64,000 nt of DNA from Dugong dugon. Taxonomy: Eukaryota; Chordata; Mammalia; Sirenia; Dugongidae. Location: the NCBI GenBank assembly GCA_030035585.1, contig CM057463.1, forward strand, positions 133,642,736 through 133,706,735, written 5' to 3'. Below the pieces are notes generated by a model. That model was not told the DNA's origin. It saw nothing but the letters and a program-made list of their open reading frames with translations, and made no database searches. Positions 1 through 11,164 of this stretch are shown here, in pieces. Positions within the stretch are counted from its first letter, which is position 1. The number at the start of each line of letters is the position of its first letter. The translations under genes and the position numbers were made by a program.

Positions 1-375
1 TACAGGTAGTCCCTGGGTTACAAATGTCTGACTTACTTACAACCCACAATTACAACCAACCTTCATAAAGCCTATTATATTAAAAATTTCAGGTACGTAC
101 AATGGTTTGCAATAACAAATGGGTCTTAATTTGTGATGCACATCAAAACACTATTATTATTACTGTATTATTATGTTAAAGATGTTTTAGTGTGTCTGGA
201 AATGTTTCTTTAATGTTTTTTATTCTTAGAAAGGTACACTATATACTGTGTACTAAGACAAACATTTGACTGAAGTTAAATATAAATTGTACCTAACTGT
301 TCTGACTTACATACAAATTTGACTCAAAGGCAGATTTAAGAACAGAGCTTGTTTGTAATCTGGGAACTGCCTATA
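1..375. mobile_element. Small TA-flanked DNA transposon (MITE-like)
   Basis: The two ends form an imperfect terminal inverted repeat of about 22 bp: 'caggtagtccctggg' at the left pairs with the reverse complement of 'ctgggaactgccta' at the right. TA dinucleotides sit at both outer edges (1-2 and 374-375), the target site of Tc1/mariner-type elements including the Tigger group. The interior is AT-rich with no coding capacity. This is seen directly; the superfamily is inferred from the TA site. The element starts at the first base of the window, so a longer left part cannot be excluded. Confidence 0.65.
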
Positions 376-439
376 CTTGCACTTTTTATAAAATTCTATT
401 TCAGTACATCTATGGTGGTTTTTCAATACATCTATAGAA

Positions 440-640
440 GAGCCATGGTGATGTAGTGGTTAAAATCCTTGACTGCTAACCAAGAGGTTAGTGGTTCAAA
501 TCAACCAGCTGCTCTGTGGGAGAAAGATTTGGTAGTCTGCTCTTATAAAGAATGCAGCCTTGGAAACTACATAGGGCTATTCTACTCTGTCCTGTAGGAC
601 CACTATGAGTCAGAATTGACTTGACAGCATGGGTTATAGT
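440..640 (+). mobile_element. AfroSINE-type tRNA-derived SINE, long form
   Basis: Begins with the tRNA-like head 'gagccatggtgatgtagtgg', carries a B-box-like 'ggttcaaatc', then a central block ('gagaaagatttggtagtctg') absent from the short-form copies elsewhere in the window, and ends with the tail 'actatgagtcagaattgac' shared with the RTE 3' end. Many substitutions from the recalled consensus indicate an old copy. Confidence 0.85.
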
Positions 641-876
641 GATTTTGAGTGTATTTATTTGTATAGGTTTAGGTTTTTTGAGTGGTTGCCTTACATATTA
701 CATTTTACATAAATAACCTATCACTGTCCACTAGTTTGAATATATGCAGAAATCTGACTCTACCCTGTCTGTAATATAATTGTCTTAAATATTTTCTTTA
801 AATACATGTTATGACTTTTGCTTCAACTATTACATATAATTTAGAAAACTTAAAAGAAAAGTCTATTGTATTTACC
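641..876 (-). mobile_element. Ancient mammalian L1 (L1M-like) fragment, left part
   Basis: Sequence such as 'gagtggttgccttacatatt' and 'atttagaaaacttaaaag' matches my recollection of old L1M/HAL1-type elements in minus orientation. The homology stops at 876 and resumes at 9281, because a younger L1 was inserted at this point. Confidence 0.6.
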
Positions 877-888
877 CATGTTTTTAAT
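877..888. repeat. Target-site duplication, left copy (L1 no. 1)
   Basis: The 12-mer 'catgtttttaat' lies next to the poly-T (antisense poly-A) edge of the L1 and recurs without mismatch at 9269-9280 at the other end. Confidence 0.85.
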
Positions 889-1152
889 TTTTTTTTCTTC
901 TTTTTTAAAATATTTCATTGTACTTCAGCTGAAAGCTTACAGAACAAATAGTTTCTCATGAAACAGTACTACACATGTTGTTTTATGACATTGGTTAACA
1001 ACCCCACAACATATTAACCCTCTAAATTCTCAACATTTTTTTTTTTTTTTGGCGAAAAAACACATAGCCAAAGATACACCGTTTCAAAAATTTCTACATA
1101 CACAGTTCAGTGACACTGACTATGCTCTTCCAACCGTGCTGTTATTCTCACT
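889..1152 (-). repeat. Composite 3' tail of L1 no. 1 (B segment, A-tract, repeated A segment)
   Basis: Beyond the ordinary L1 3'UTR (which in sense orientation ends near 1153), the element continues with about 100 bp of a different L1 3'-end type ('B', 1051-1151), a 15-base A tract (T at 1036-1050), then a second copy of the terminal ~120 bp of the normal 3'UTR ('A prime', about 915-1034) and the final poly-A. The words 'gcttacacaacaaaatag' (from 1165) and 'gcttacagaacaaatag' (from 935) show the duplicated A segment. The same arrangement is present at 20974-21359. Confidence 0.8.
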
Positions 1153-2075
1153 TAAGATGAAGGCTTACACAACAAAATAGTTTCTCATTTAACAGTTACT
1201 ACAAATGTTGCCCTATGACAACGGTTAACAATCTCACAACATATCAACAATATCCTTACCCAAACTTGGGTTCCCTATCACCACCTTCCTTGTCCCCTTC
1301 TGCCTTCTAGCCCTTGTCACTGGACTCCTGTAACTCATTATTCTCATTTGGTTTTACGGGGCTATCCACTCCCAGACTGAACAGTATAACTCGGAGATAA
1401 CTTCACCACTGAGCTAAAAGGGTGTCTGGGGGCCATATTCTCAAGGTTTCTCCAGTCACCTTTAGGCCAGTAATCTGGTCTCTTTTTTTGTGAGATAGAA
1501 TTATGCTCTACATCCTTCTCCAGCTCTGTCCAGAACCCTCTGTTGTGATCCTGGTCAGAGCAGTCAGTGGTGGTAGCCAGGCACCATCTAGCTGTCTGGA
1601 CTCAGCCCAGTGGAGGCCTTGGTAGCTGTGAACCATTAGTCCTTCAGACTAATCTTTTCCTTTTATCCTGTTCTCTTCATTCTCCCTTGCTCCCGAAGGG
1701 ATGAGACCAGTGTAGTATCTTAGATGGCCACTCACAGGCTTTTAAGACCCCGGACAATACTCTCCAAGGTAGAATGTACAGCATTGTCTTTATAAGCTGT
1801 GTCGTGCCAATTGAGCTAGATGTTCCCCGAGACCTTGGTCCCCACAGTCCTCCGCCCAGCAATTCAGTCCCTCAGGGAGTTTGGATGTGTCTATAGGGCT
1901 TCCATGAACTTTCCTTGTACAGGTTGTGCTGGTTTCCCCTGTATTGTGTACTGTCTCACCCTTCACCCAAGATACCACTTATCTATTGCCTATTTAGCAT
2001 TTCCGCCCAACCCCTCCCATCCCTGTTAACCAACAAAGATTGTTACATTTTGCTTGTGAACTTTTTCATGGGTTT

Positions 2076-5000
2076 TTAGAATAGAGGTCTCATACAATAT
2101 TTGTCCTTTTGTGATTGACTTATTTCACTCAGCATAATGTCCTCCAGTTTCATACACGTTATGAGATGCTTCACACATTCATTGTTGTTCTTTCTCATTG
2201 CATAGTACTCCATTGTGTGTATGTACCATAGTTTGTTTATCCATTCATCTGTTGATGGGCATGTAGGTTGTTTCCATCATTTTGCTATTGTGAACAACGC
2301 TGCCATGAACATAGGTGTGCATATGTCTATTAGAGTGATGACTCTTATTTCTCTAGGATATATTCCGAGGAGTGGGATTGCAGGATCAAATGGTATGTCT
2401 ATTTCTAGCTTTCTGAGGAAGCGCCATATCATTTTCCAAAATGGTTGTATCATTTTGCATTCCCACCAGCAGTGCATAAGAGTTCCCATCTCCCTGCAGC
2501 CCGTCCAACATTTGTTATTTCCAGTGTTTTTGATTCGTGCCAGTAATGCTGGGGTGAGATGGTATCTCATTGTGGTTTTAATTTGCACTTCTCTAATGGC
2601 TAGTGATTGTGAGCATTTCCTCATGTGTCTGTTGGCCATTTGAATGTCTTCTTTGGTGAAGTGTCTGTTCATTTCCTTTGCCCATTTTTTAATAGGATTA
2701 TTTGACTTTTTGTTGTAGAGGTGTTGGATTTTCTTGTAGATTACGGAGATTAGAACTTTGTCTGACCTGTAGTGTCCAAAAATTTTTTCCCAGTCTGTAG
2801 GTTCTCTTTTTACTCTTTTGGTGAAGTCTTTTGAAGACCATAGGTGTTTGATTCCTAGAAAATCCCAGTTATGTAGCTTATCTGTTGGGTTTTGTATGTT
2901 GATGGTTATGGTTTGTATCCTGTTAATGCCATGTATTAAGGCCTGCAGAGTTGGTCCTATTTTTCTTCTATGAACTTTATAGTTTTAGGCTTTATATTCA
3001 AGTCTTTGATCCATTTTGAAGTAGTTTTTGTATACGGTGCGAGGTATGGGTCCTGTTTCATTTTTTTGCATATGGATATCCAGTTTTTCCAGCACCATTT
3101 GTTAAAAAGATTGTCTTTTCCCCATTTGATGGGCTTTGGGCCCTTGTCGAAGATCAGGTTACCGTAGGTGGATGGATTTACATCTGGGTTCTCAATTCTG
3201 TTCCATTGGTCAATGTATCTGTTGTTGTACCACTACCAGGCTGTTTTGCCTACTGTAGCTGTATAGTAGGCTCTGAAGTCAGGTAGTGTGAGTCCTCCAA
3301 CTTTATTCTTCTTCTTCAGTAGTGCTTTATTTATTCGGGGCTTCTTCCCTTTCCATAGAAAGTTAATGATTAGTTTTTCCATCTCTTTGAAGAATGTTGT
3401 TGGTATTTGGATAGGGATTGCGTTGTATTTGTAAATTGCTTTGGGTAGAATTGTCATTTTCACAATTTTGAGTCTGCCTATCCATGAGCGTGGTATGTTT
3501 TTTCATTTATTTAGTTCCCTTTGGGTGTCATGCAGTAGTGTTCTGTAGTTTTCTTTGTATAGGTCTTTTACATCCCTGGTCGGATTTATTCCTAAGTATT
3601 TTATCTTTTTAGGGGCTATTGAAAATGGTATTGTTATCCTATTTCATTTTCATCGTTCTCCTTATTGATGTATAGGAATCCAATTGATTTTTGAATGTTT
3701 ATATTGTATCCTGCTACTCTGCTGAATCTTTCTGTTAGTTCCAGTAGATTTCTCGCGGAGTCTTTAGGGTTTTCTATGTATAGTATCATATCATCTGCAA
3801 ACAGGGACAGTTTAACATCTTCATTACCAATTTGGATGCCCTTTATTTCTTTCTCTTGCCTTATTGCTCTAGCTAGAACTTCCAGCACTATGTTAAATAG
3901 GAGTGGTGATAAAGGGTATCCTTGTCTTGTTCCTCTTTTTAAGGGGAATGTTTTCAGCCTCTCTCCATTAAGAATGATGTTGGCTGGTGGTTTTACATAG
4001 ATGCCCTTTATTATGTTGAGAAATTTCCCTTCTATACCTATTTGATTGAGAGTTTTTATCAGGAATGGGTGTTGGACTTTGTCAAATGCCTTTTCTGTGT
4101 CAATTGAGACATCCATGTGATTCTTTTCTTTCCTTTTATTTATGTGGTGGATTACGTTGATTGATTTTCTAATGCTGAACCATCCTTGCATACCTGGTAT
4201 GAATCCTACTTGGTCATGGTGTATTATTTTTTTCATATGATGCTGAATTCTATTGGCTAGAATTGTGTTCAGAATTTTTGCATCTGTATTCATGAAAGAT
4301 ATTGGCCTGTAATTTTCTTTTTTTGTGATGTCTTTGCCTGGTTTTGGTATCAGCGTTATGCTGGCTTCATAGAATGAATTTGGAAGTGTTGCTTCCTCTT
4401 CTATGCCCTGAAATAGCTTGAGTAGTACTGGTACAAACTCTTCCATAAATGTTTTGTGGAATTTTCCAGTGAAGCCATATCAGCCAGGGCTTTTACTGGT
4501 TGGGAGTTGTTTTCTTACCTTTTCAACCTCTTCTCTTGTTATGGGTCTGTTCAGATTGTCAACATCACTTTTTTGTAGTTTGGGTAGGCTGTGTGTTTCT
4601 AGAAATTTATTCATTTCCTCTAGGTTTTCAAATTTGTTGGAGTATATTTTTTCATAATATTCTGTTATAATCCTTTTTATTTCAGTTGGGTCTGTTGTAA
4701 TGTCCCCCATTTCATTTCTTATTTTTGTCATTTGCTTCCTCTCCTGTTTTTCTTTGGCAGTCTGGCCAGTGGTTTGTTGATTTTGTTGATTCTTTCAAAT
4801 AACCAACTTTTGGTTTTGTTCATTCTTTCTATTGTTTTTCTGTTCTCCATTTCATTAATTTCTCCTCTGATATTTTCTATTTCCTTTCTTCCTGTGGTTG
4901 TGGGCTTTTTTTGCTGTTCTCTTTCTATTTGTTTGAGTTCTGTAGTTAATTTTTTGATTTTGTCCCTTTCTTCTTTTTTGATATATGCATCTGTTGCTAT

Positions 5001-5893
5001 AAATTGTCCTCTGAGCACTGCCTTTGCTGTGTTCCAAAGGTTTTGGTATGATGTGTTTTCATTCTCATTTGATTCTAGGAATTTTTTGATTCCATCTCTG
5101 ATTTCTTCTATTACCCACTGAAGTGTAAGCAGTGTATTATTCAGTTTCCATGTAGTTGATTTTTTCTCCTTACTCTTTCTATTGTTAATTTCTACCTTGA
5201 TGGCATTGTGGTCAGAGAAGATACTTTGAATTATCTCAACGTTTTCGATCTTGTTGAGGATTGCTCTGTGGCCTAATATGTGGTCTATTCTGGAGAACGT
5301 TCCATGTGCATTGGAAAAGAACGTGTCCTTTGCAGCTGTTGGATGGAGTGTTTTATATATGTCTATGAGGTCAAGTTGGCTGATTGTGCCCTTTAGGTCT
5401 TCTGTATCTTTGCTGAGTTTCTTCTTAGTTATTCTGTCCTTTACTGAGAATGGTGTGTTGAAGTCTCCTACTATTGTTGTAGAACTTTCAATTTCTCTTT
5501 TCCGTTTTGTTAGAGTTTATGTATTTTGGTGCCCTGTCAATGGGTGTGTAGATGTTTATTATGGTTATGTCTTCATGATGGATCATCCCCTTAATCATTA
5601 TATAGTGTCCTTCTTTGTCTTTTATGGTGGATTTTGTTTTAAAGTCTATTTTATCTGAGATTAGTGTTGCCACTCCTGCTCTCTTTTGGTAGTTGTTAGC
5701 TTGATATATATTTTTTCCAACCTTTGACTTGTAATAAATTCACATCTTTGTTTCTAAGGTGTGTCTCTTATAGACAGCATATTGATGGATCCTGTTTTCT
5801 TATCCATTCTGTCACTCTGCATCTCTTTATGGGTGCATTGAATCCATTTACATTCAGTGTAATTATTGATAGATGTGAGTTTGTTGCTGTCAT
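2076..5893 (-). pseudogene. ORF2: L1 ORF2 (endonuclease / reverse transcriptase), broken, copy 1
   Basis: Remnant of the L1 protein that nicks target DNA and copies L1 RNA at the nick. The start Met corresponds to 5891-5893 (MTATNSHLSIITLN in the sister copies); the inferred stop is at 2076-2078, a span of about 1,270 codons, usual for L1 ORF2. The N-terminal apurinic-type endonuclease is frameshifted (a fragment with 'DRAPKYIN' at 5488-5673). The reverse transcriptase core lies at 3634-4446 and keeps the catalytic 'FADD' in '[18 protein letters not shown]' and the '[12 protein letters not shown]' motif. Further parts are at 3233-3463, 4480-4731 and 4728-5018; the C-terminal part is at 2277-2672. 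Multiple stops and frameshifts make it a dead copy. Confidence 0.93.
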
Positions 5894-6320
5894 TTTGTAG
5901 TGCTTTCTTTGTGGTGCTGACGTTTTCTTTGTTCTTCTTACTCTCTTGTGCTGAGTTACTTTTGTTTGTGGACTTTTTTTTCATTTCTTTTGTTTTTGTA
6001 GGTTTTGTTTCTGCCTAGACTTTATGTTTTTCCTCTTTTTTTTTTTTTATGAGCAATTTTGTTAACTTTCTTTGTGGTTACCATGAATTTTACCCTTATC
6101 TTTCTAAGTTTGAAGCAGTCTACCATTACTTGGTATTGCCTTGCCTTCCTCTCCAATAGAAGGTTCTATACCTATGTCGTTTATTCTCTCTTTTATTGTT
6201 TTGAAGTTGTTGTCATTTATTGATTAACTGCTCTGATTCCCTGTTGTATTTCTTTTGGTTTTGGATAGTCCTCGAGAGTTCATTTCCTAGATTGGTATCT
6301 GGCTCGTATGATCTTGCATC

Positions 6321-7385
6321 CTAGGTTCTGCCTGTGAGCCGTAGCTGTTTGTTCCCAGATTGAAGAACTCCCTTTAATAATTCTTGTAAGTTTGGTTTGA
6401 CTTTTACATATTCCCTTAATTTCTGTTTATCTTGAAATGACCTAATTTCACCATCAAATTTGAACGAGAGTTTTGCAGGATATATTATTCTTGGCTGACA
6501 ATTTTTGTCTTTCAAGATTTTATGTATGTCATTCCATTGCCTTCTTGCCTGCATGGTTTCTGCCGAATAATCTGAGCTTAGTCTTATTGTTTCTCCTCTG
6601 TATGTGACTTCTTGTTTTTCACGAGCTGCTCTCAGGATTCTTTGTCTTTGGGTTTTGCGAGTGTGAATATGATATGCCTTGGTGATTTTCTTTTGGGGTC
6701 TCTTCTATATGGGGTTCGTTGAGGTTCTTGGATGGCCAGCTTTTCATCTTTCATGATGTTAGGGAAGTTTTCTGTCAGCAGTTCCTCAATGATCCTCTCT
6801 GTGTTTTCTGTTTTCTCCCCCTGTTCTGGAATTCCAATCACTCATAAATTTTTGCTTTTAATTGTGTACCACATAACTCTCAGGGTCTCTTCATTTTTCT
6901 TTGTTCTTTTTTCTGTGTTTTCCTCAAATAGAGTTGTATCCAAGTGTTTGTCTTCAATTCCACTGATCGTGTCTTCCACTGTTTCAAATCTACTTCTCAG
7001 CCCTTCTATGACTTCATCTATTTCTGAAATCTTGTTGTTTATCTTTTGGATTTCTAATTGTTGTTTTTGTATAATTTCTAGTTGTGAATTTTTTTTGGCA
7101 TTTTGTTCCTGCATCATCTTCCTGAATTCTTCCAATTTTTTGTCAGTATTTTCCATGAATTTGTCTATTTTTTCCTCATGTTTTCAGCTTTTTGCCTCAG
7201 TTCTTGGAGAATTCTGAGTATTAGAGATTAAAATTCCCTATTAGGTAGTTGTAGTGCCTTTTATTCTACTGGAAAATCATCTGGTGTTTTATTTTGTGTC
7301 CCTACTGGAACCATCCTGTCCTGTCTTTGTAAATGTTTTTATATTGCCTGCTGTCTTCTGGGCATTCAGTAATTATTTTTCTCAT
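6321..7385 (-). pseudogene. ORF1: L1 ORF1 (RNA-binding coiled-coil protein), broken, copy 1
   Basis: Remnant of the L1 ORF1 protein, a trimeric RNA-binding chaperone of the L1 ribonucleoprotein. The start (7383-7385) was chosen by alignment to copy 2, which begins MRKI. The coiled coil is visible at 6842-7156 (heptad-rich 'QKQQLEIQKINNKISEIDE'). The RRM-like part follows ('IGIPEQGEKTENTERIIEEL', 6632-6841), then the C-terminal domain with 'YSAETMQARRQW' and 'PAKLSFKFDGEIRSF' (6321-6554), which match the conserved core of mammalian ORF1p. It is split by at least three stops or frameshifts. About 355 codons, near the usual size. Confidence 0.9.
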
Positions 7386-9268
7386 TTATTTATTGTGGAT
7401 TTGTTTGTTTCTTCCCTTTTTTTAAAAACAATTTGACTATGTCTGAGCAGGCGGACTGTGTTTTCTTTGTTGTTTGCTCATCTGTGCACTCAGTGCTTTT
7501 CACCTCCTTCTCCAACTGGCAGGGTCAATCACTCAGATATGGTATGCCAGGGCAGGTCTAGCTGAAGAGGAGCTACTGGGATGGGTTGTTTGTGGCACTT
7601 ACTACAGCCACCAAAGTAGGTCGGTAATCAGTGCAGGGCAGGTTCCAGTTGGCTGTGCCTGTGCTGCTTGTTGGTGTGATGTCAAGCGCACGGTGCAGGT
7701 AGGCAGGATGCAGCGGGGAGATTGTTATGTGTGGAGCTAAGGTGGATATGGGAGACAGGAGAGAGAAACAGGAGCCAAAAACATACAAACAAAAAAGAAT
7801 GCTAGGGGAGCTTGCCTTTGGAATGGAGAGATGAGAGACTATGAATTGGAGAAAAACAGAAAGGGAAGAGGAAGAAAAGAAAAGAATGAATAAATAAAAA
7901 TCAGAAAGGTTAAAGAACCAGAAAGTTTCCAGGGATCCCACCGTTGCAGCTATGAGGTCTGGGGAAGTCGCTTTCAGGTGTTGCAGTACAGCCTGGCTAG
8001 AAGGCATAGAGGTATACAATGCCAGGTATTCAGGGATTAGAAAGAGAAGGAAGATATAGAAAGATGAGAAACTGAGCAACGAAGAAAGACAAAAAGGGAA
8101 AAAAGGGAAAAGAAAACAAAACAAATTAAAAAAAAAAAAAAAAGAACAACAAAGTCCCCCCAAAAAACAAAAAAAAAACCAAGGAAGAAAGAAATGTCCT
8201 CAGGGATCCCTCTGCACGTTTGTGGAAGCTGAAAGGGAGTTCCTTGCCATGCAGCTCCGCCTGGCCAGAAAGAGCTCCCAACTCAAGAAAAGGAAAAGAA
8301 AACAAGCAATTCAAAACAAACAAATGAACAAAAGCCCCAGGATCCCACCAGCACAGTAGCCCAGACCGGGAAGTAGCTCCACACTTGAATGGAGCTCCGC
8401 AGCCCCTCGGGAAGAAGCAAAGATGGCGCACGGAGGCAGGCACTTGAGTGAAAGGAGGGGGAGGCGGCGAGAGGCAAGCAAGAAATCAAAAGAAGCAGAA
8501 AAAAAAAAAAAAAAAGCAACACCAGCAGCCAACAAATGGTACTCAGAGAGCCAGCTAGTGCGGGCTGGCATTTCTGGACAAAAGACTGTGTCTGCATGAA
8601 GCAGAGGAGGCCGAGTGTGGGTGAAGAAGGTTAGAGAGTGGGAAAGTGTATATCACAAATTGCCAGAAATCTGGAGTCCCTCAGGAAGAAGCAAAGATGG
8701 CGCACAGAGCCAGGCACTCGAGTGAAAGGAGGGGGAGGTGGCAAGAGGCAAGTGAGAAATCAAAAGAAGCAGAAAAAAAAAAGCAACACTAGCAGCCAAC
8801 AAATGGCACCCAGAGAGCCACTCACTTGGGTGTGTGGAATCCAAGCAGCCGGCGCTTCCAGGTCAAGAGACAGTGGCCGAGGGTAACAGAGAAGGCCGAG
8901 CAGGGGCGAAGAGTGGTGGGGGGTGGGAAAGCACACACTGCAAATTACCGGTTGTTTTGTCTCCCACTGGATGCTCCGTGTGGCTGCTTTCTTGTATTCC
9001 TGTTTGCTGGTCTCTGGTAGGAGTCCAAGATGGTGGATCAGCACTGCGTTAACTGGTAGGGGACCTCTGCATGAATCTTTACTCGCTCTCCGTTCTCTGT
9101 CAGTTTTCTCACTCCATTTGGTGCTTGGCTGAGTTCTTTATCTCTTAATTTGATGTTTTAGGGTTTCGGGATTGTTGTATTCTCTGTTCAGCTTAGTTTT
9201 TTGGATCTTTGCTGTGGAGGGATGGTGTGGTGCTTCTGCCTAGAGCGCCATTTTGCCAGAACTCCTTG
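7386..9268 (-). promoter_or_regulatory. 5'UTR / internal promoter region of L1 no. 1
   Basis: About 1.9 kb of L1 5'UTR running from the 5' terminus (sense start near 9268, containing 'ctggcaaaatggcgctctag') to ORF1. L1 5'UTRs normally carry an internal RNA polymerase II promoter; that role is family knowledge, not shown here. It contains a tandemly repeated unit (8411-8960) and several A-rich tracts. Open frames inside it show no conserved protein features. Confidence 0.8.
8411..8960 (-). repeat. Two tandem ~275-bp units in the L1 5'UTR
   Basis: The anchor 'gaagaagcaaagatggcgca' occurs at 8411 and 8685 (spacing 274). 'agcagccaacaaatgg' recurs about 267 bases on, and 'gggaaag' followed by 'cacaaattgcc' or 'gcaaattacc' recurs about 285 bases on. 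The spacing differs because of A-run length and small indels. Copy 2 (25590-25870) has the unit once and copy 4 has lost it. The units are diverged, so the duplication is not recent. Confidence 0.85.
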
Positions 9269-9280
9269 CATGTTTTTAAT
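9269..9280. repeat. Target-site duplication, right copy (L1 no. 1)
   Basis: 'catgtttttaat', identical to 877-888, directly adjoining the L1 5' end. Confidence 0.85.
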
Positions 9281-11160
9281 ATTTGTTCTATATTTTCTTC
9301 ATTTCTAATTTTCCAGGATGCCTTCTTTTATCATTTCCTTTATCTTTAGAAAGCTTTCTTTTATTATTCTTTAACGGTAAGTCTGGTGGCAATAAGTTAT
9401 ATTAATTTTACTTCTTTTGAGAATGTTTTGATTCTCCCCTCATTCCTGAAGTATATATCCTCTGGGTATAGACTCTGGGTTGACAGTTCTTTTCTTTTAG
9501 CACTTGAAAATTGTTTTGCCACTTCTTTCTGGCTTCCATGATTTGTGATGAGAAAACCACTGTCATTCAAATTGTTTTTCCCTTGTAAAAAAACTTGTTT
9601 CTATCTTGGTGATTTTATGTTATTTTCCTTTGATTCTCACAAGTTTGATTACAATGTATCTTGGCATGAACTTCTTTGGTTTTATCCTGTTTGGGGTTCA
9701 CATACCTTCTTGAATTTGTAGGTTTTTGTTTTTTACCAAATTTGGGAAATTTCCAGACATTATTGTTTTGAACAGGAATGCTGGTGTTGCATCAGTTGAG
9801 TGCTCAGCTGATAACAGAAACGTTGGCAGTTTCAACACATCCAGTGGCTCTGTAAGAGGAAGACTTGACAGCTTGTTCCCATAAACACTATAGTCTAAAA
9901 CTTCCTTTGGGGCAGTTCTACTGAGTCATATTGGTTTGCTGTGAGTGAAATCAACTTGAAGGCACCCAACAACAATTTCTTTGCATATTTTTTCAGCCCC
10001 ACACTTTCTTCTCTCCTTCTGGAATTACACTGATAGAGTTGTTAAATCATTTGTTATAGGTCCCCGAGGTTCTGTTTATTTTATTTTCAGTCTATTTTCT
10101 GTCTATTGTTCATACTGTGTAATTTCTATCATTCTGTCTTCAAGTTCACTGATTTTTTTACTCTGCCATCTCCATTCTGTTGTGGAGCTCATCTAGTTTT
10201 TTTTTTTTTTTTGCTACTATATTGTTTAGTTCTAAAATTTCTATTGGGTTCTTTTTTACTGTTTGCTGAGATTTTTCTATTTTATTACTGAGACTTTTTT
10301 TTTTAATTTGTTTTTTGTGTTCGAAATTGGTACGGTAATTAAAACATTTTTATGACAGCTGCTTTAAAATCCTTGCCAGATAATTGCAGTGTTTTCATTA
10401 TCTGAATGTTGGTGTATTTTGATTTTTTTTTATCATTCTAATTGAGTCTTTCTGGTTCTTGTTCTGATGAGTGATTTTCAACCATATCTTTGATATTTTG
10501 GATATTATGTTATGAGGCTGCAGATGTTATTTAATTTTTTTCTTTTATAAAGCCTTCACTGACATGGTATTTGTGGGCTAAGAGAGGTGCTGCCACATTG
10601 CTGTTTTGTGGGGTTGAAATTTCAGATTATCCTCTCAACCTCCCAGCAGGTCAGAGAAGTGGTTCACTGCTGTTGGATGGGGTGGAGTTTTAGGATCTCA
10701 CTCGGCCTCCACTAACATTACCCCGGTTGGAAGAGGGTGGGGTACCTTGTTACTGCTTCTCATGTGAACCTCACTGATACTGCATGGGGTAACCTCTTTC
10801 ACTCTAGATGGAAATAAAAGTCCCCTATTGAATGTCTGACTCCACCCCAGCAGAGGGTAAGGAGGTAGAGACCATTGCTGAAGAGTGTGAGGGTGGAGCC
10901 ACTGTTTTATCTGTGATATTTGGCTGAATTAGGATGGTTATCAACTGCACATTTTTTTTTGTTGTTGTTGTTTTTGTCTTGCTAATCTGTTCCTTTTCTG
11001 GTTCTTTCTAGAGAGTGGTCTTTTCTGGGGTTCTTTTCCTGTCTGTGCCCTTTGGGGTTTCAGGGATATTGGTCTATCCACCATCAAGCCTGGGATTAGG
11101 AGGTAAACAGAAAAAGAGCGCTTGCTACCATGTTGTTTCTAAGTCCTGAGATCCATAGCC
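9281..11160 (-). mobile_element. Ancient L1M/HAL1-like element, right part
   Basis: Continuation of the old element seen at 641-876. Diagnostic stretches include 'ctgggttgacagttctttt', 'tctggcttccatgatttg', 'tgtcttcaagttcactgatt', 'cttttttactgtttgctgag' and, toward the 5' end, 'ctcactcggcctccac'. They match the recalled ORF1 and 5' region of L1M/HAL1 elements in minus orientation. It is highly diverged with no intact frame. A SINE was inserted at 9777-9977. The right boundary is approximate. Confidence 0.7.
9777..9977 (+). mobile_element. AfroSINE-type SINE, long form, diverged
   Basis: Aligns over its length with the long-form SINE: degenerate head near 9778, 'ttggcagtttcaac' B-box area, central 'agaggaagacttgacag' block, and the tail 'caacttgaaggcacccaaca' that ends like the RTE 3' terminus. 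It interrupts the ancient L1, whose sequence continues on both sides. Strong divergence marks it as one of the oldest SINE copies here. Confidence 0.75.
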
Positions 11161-11164
11161 AATT

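Larger units (their letters stand above)
889..9268 (-). mobile_element. L1: Full-length L1 retrotransposon, copy no. 1
   Basis: An 8.4-kb LINE-1 on the minus strand. In sense order: 5'UTR (9268 to about 7386), ORF1 (7385-6321), spacer, ORF2 (5893-2076), 3'UTR, then a composite tail ending in an A-rich tract (889-906 on this strand as T). It is bounded by a perfect 12-bp target-site duplication, so it is a single insertion. It sits inside an older minus-strand L1 whose two halves flank it. Both ORFs are interrupted by stops and frameshifts, so it is immobile. It is longer than a typical 6-7 kb L1, because of a long 5'UTR with a tandem duplication and an extended 3' end. The family resembles elephant L1 from memory. 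Confidence 0.95.

Noticed and set aside
440-640. tRNA-like heads of the SINEs as functional tRNA genes.
   Set aside because: They have box-like promoter motifs but no complete cloverleaf, and are followed by the SINE body and LINE-like tail.
2215-2643. 142-residue plus-strand frame, and similar frames opposite ORF2 elsewhere (4732-5121, 6732-7217, 28590-28985, 63327-63749).
   Set aside because: Antisense shadows of L1 ORF1/ORF2; rich in Phe, Ser, Leu and Ile as expected from the reverse of Lys/Asn/Glu-rich coding.
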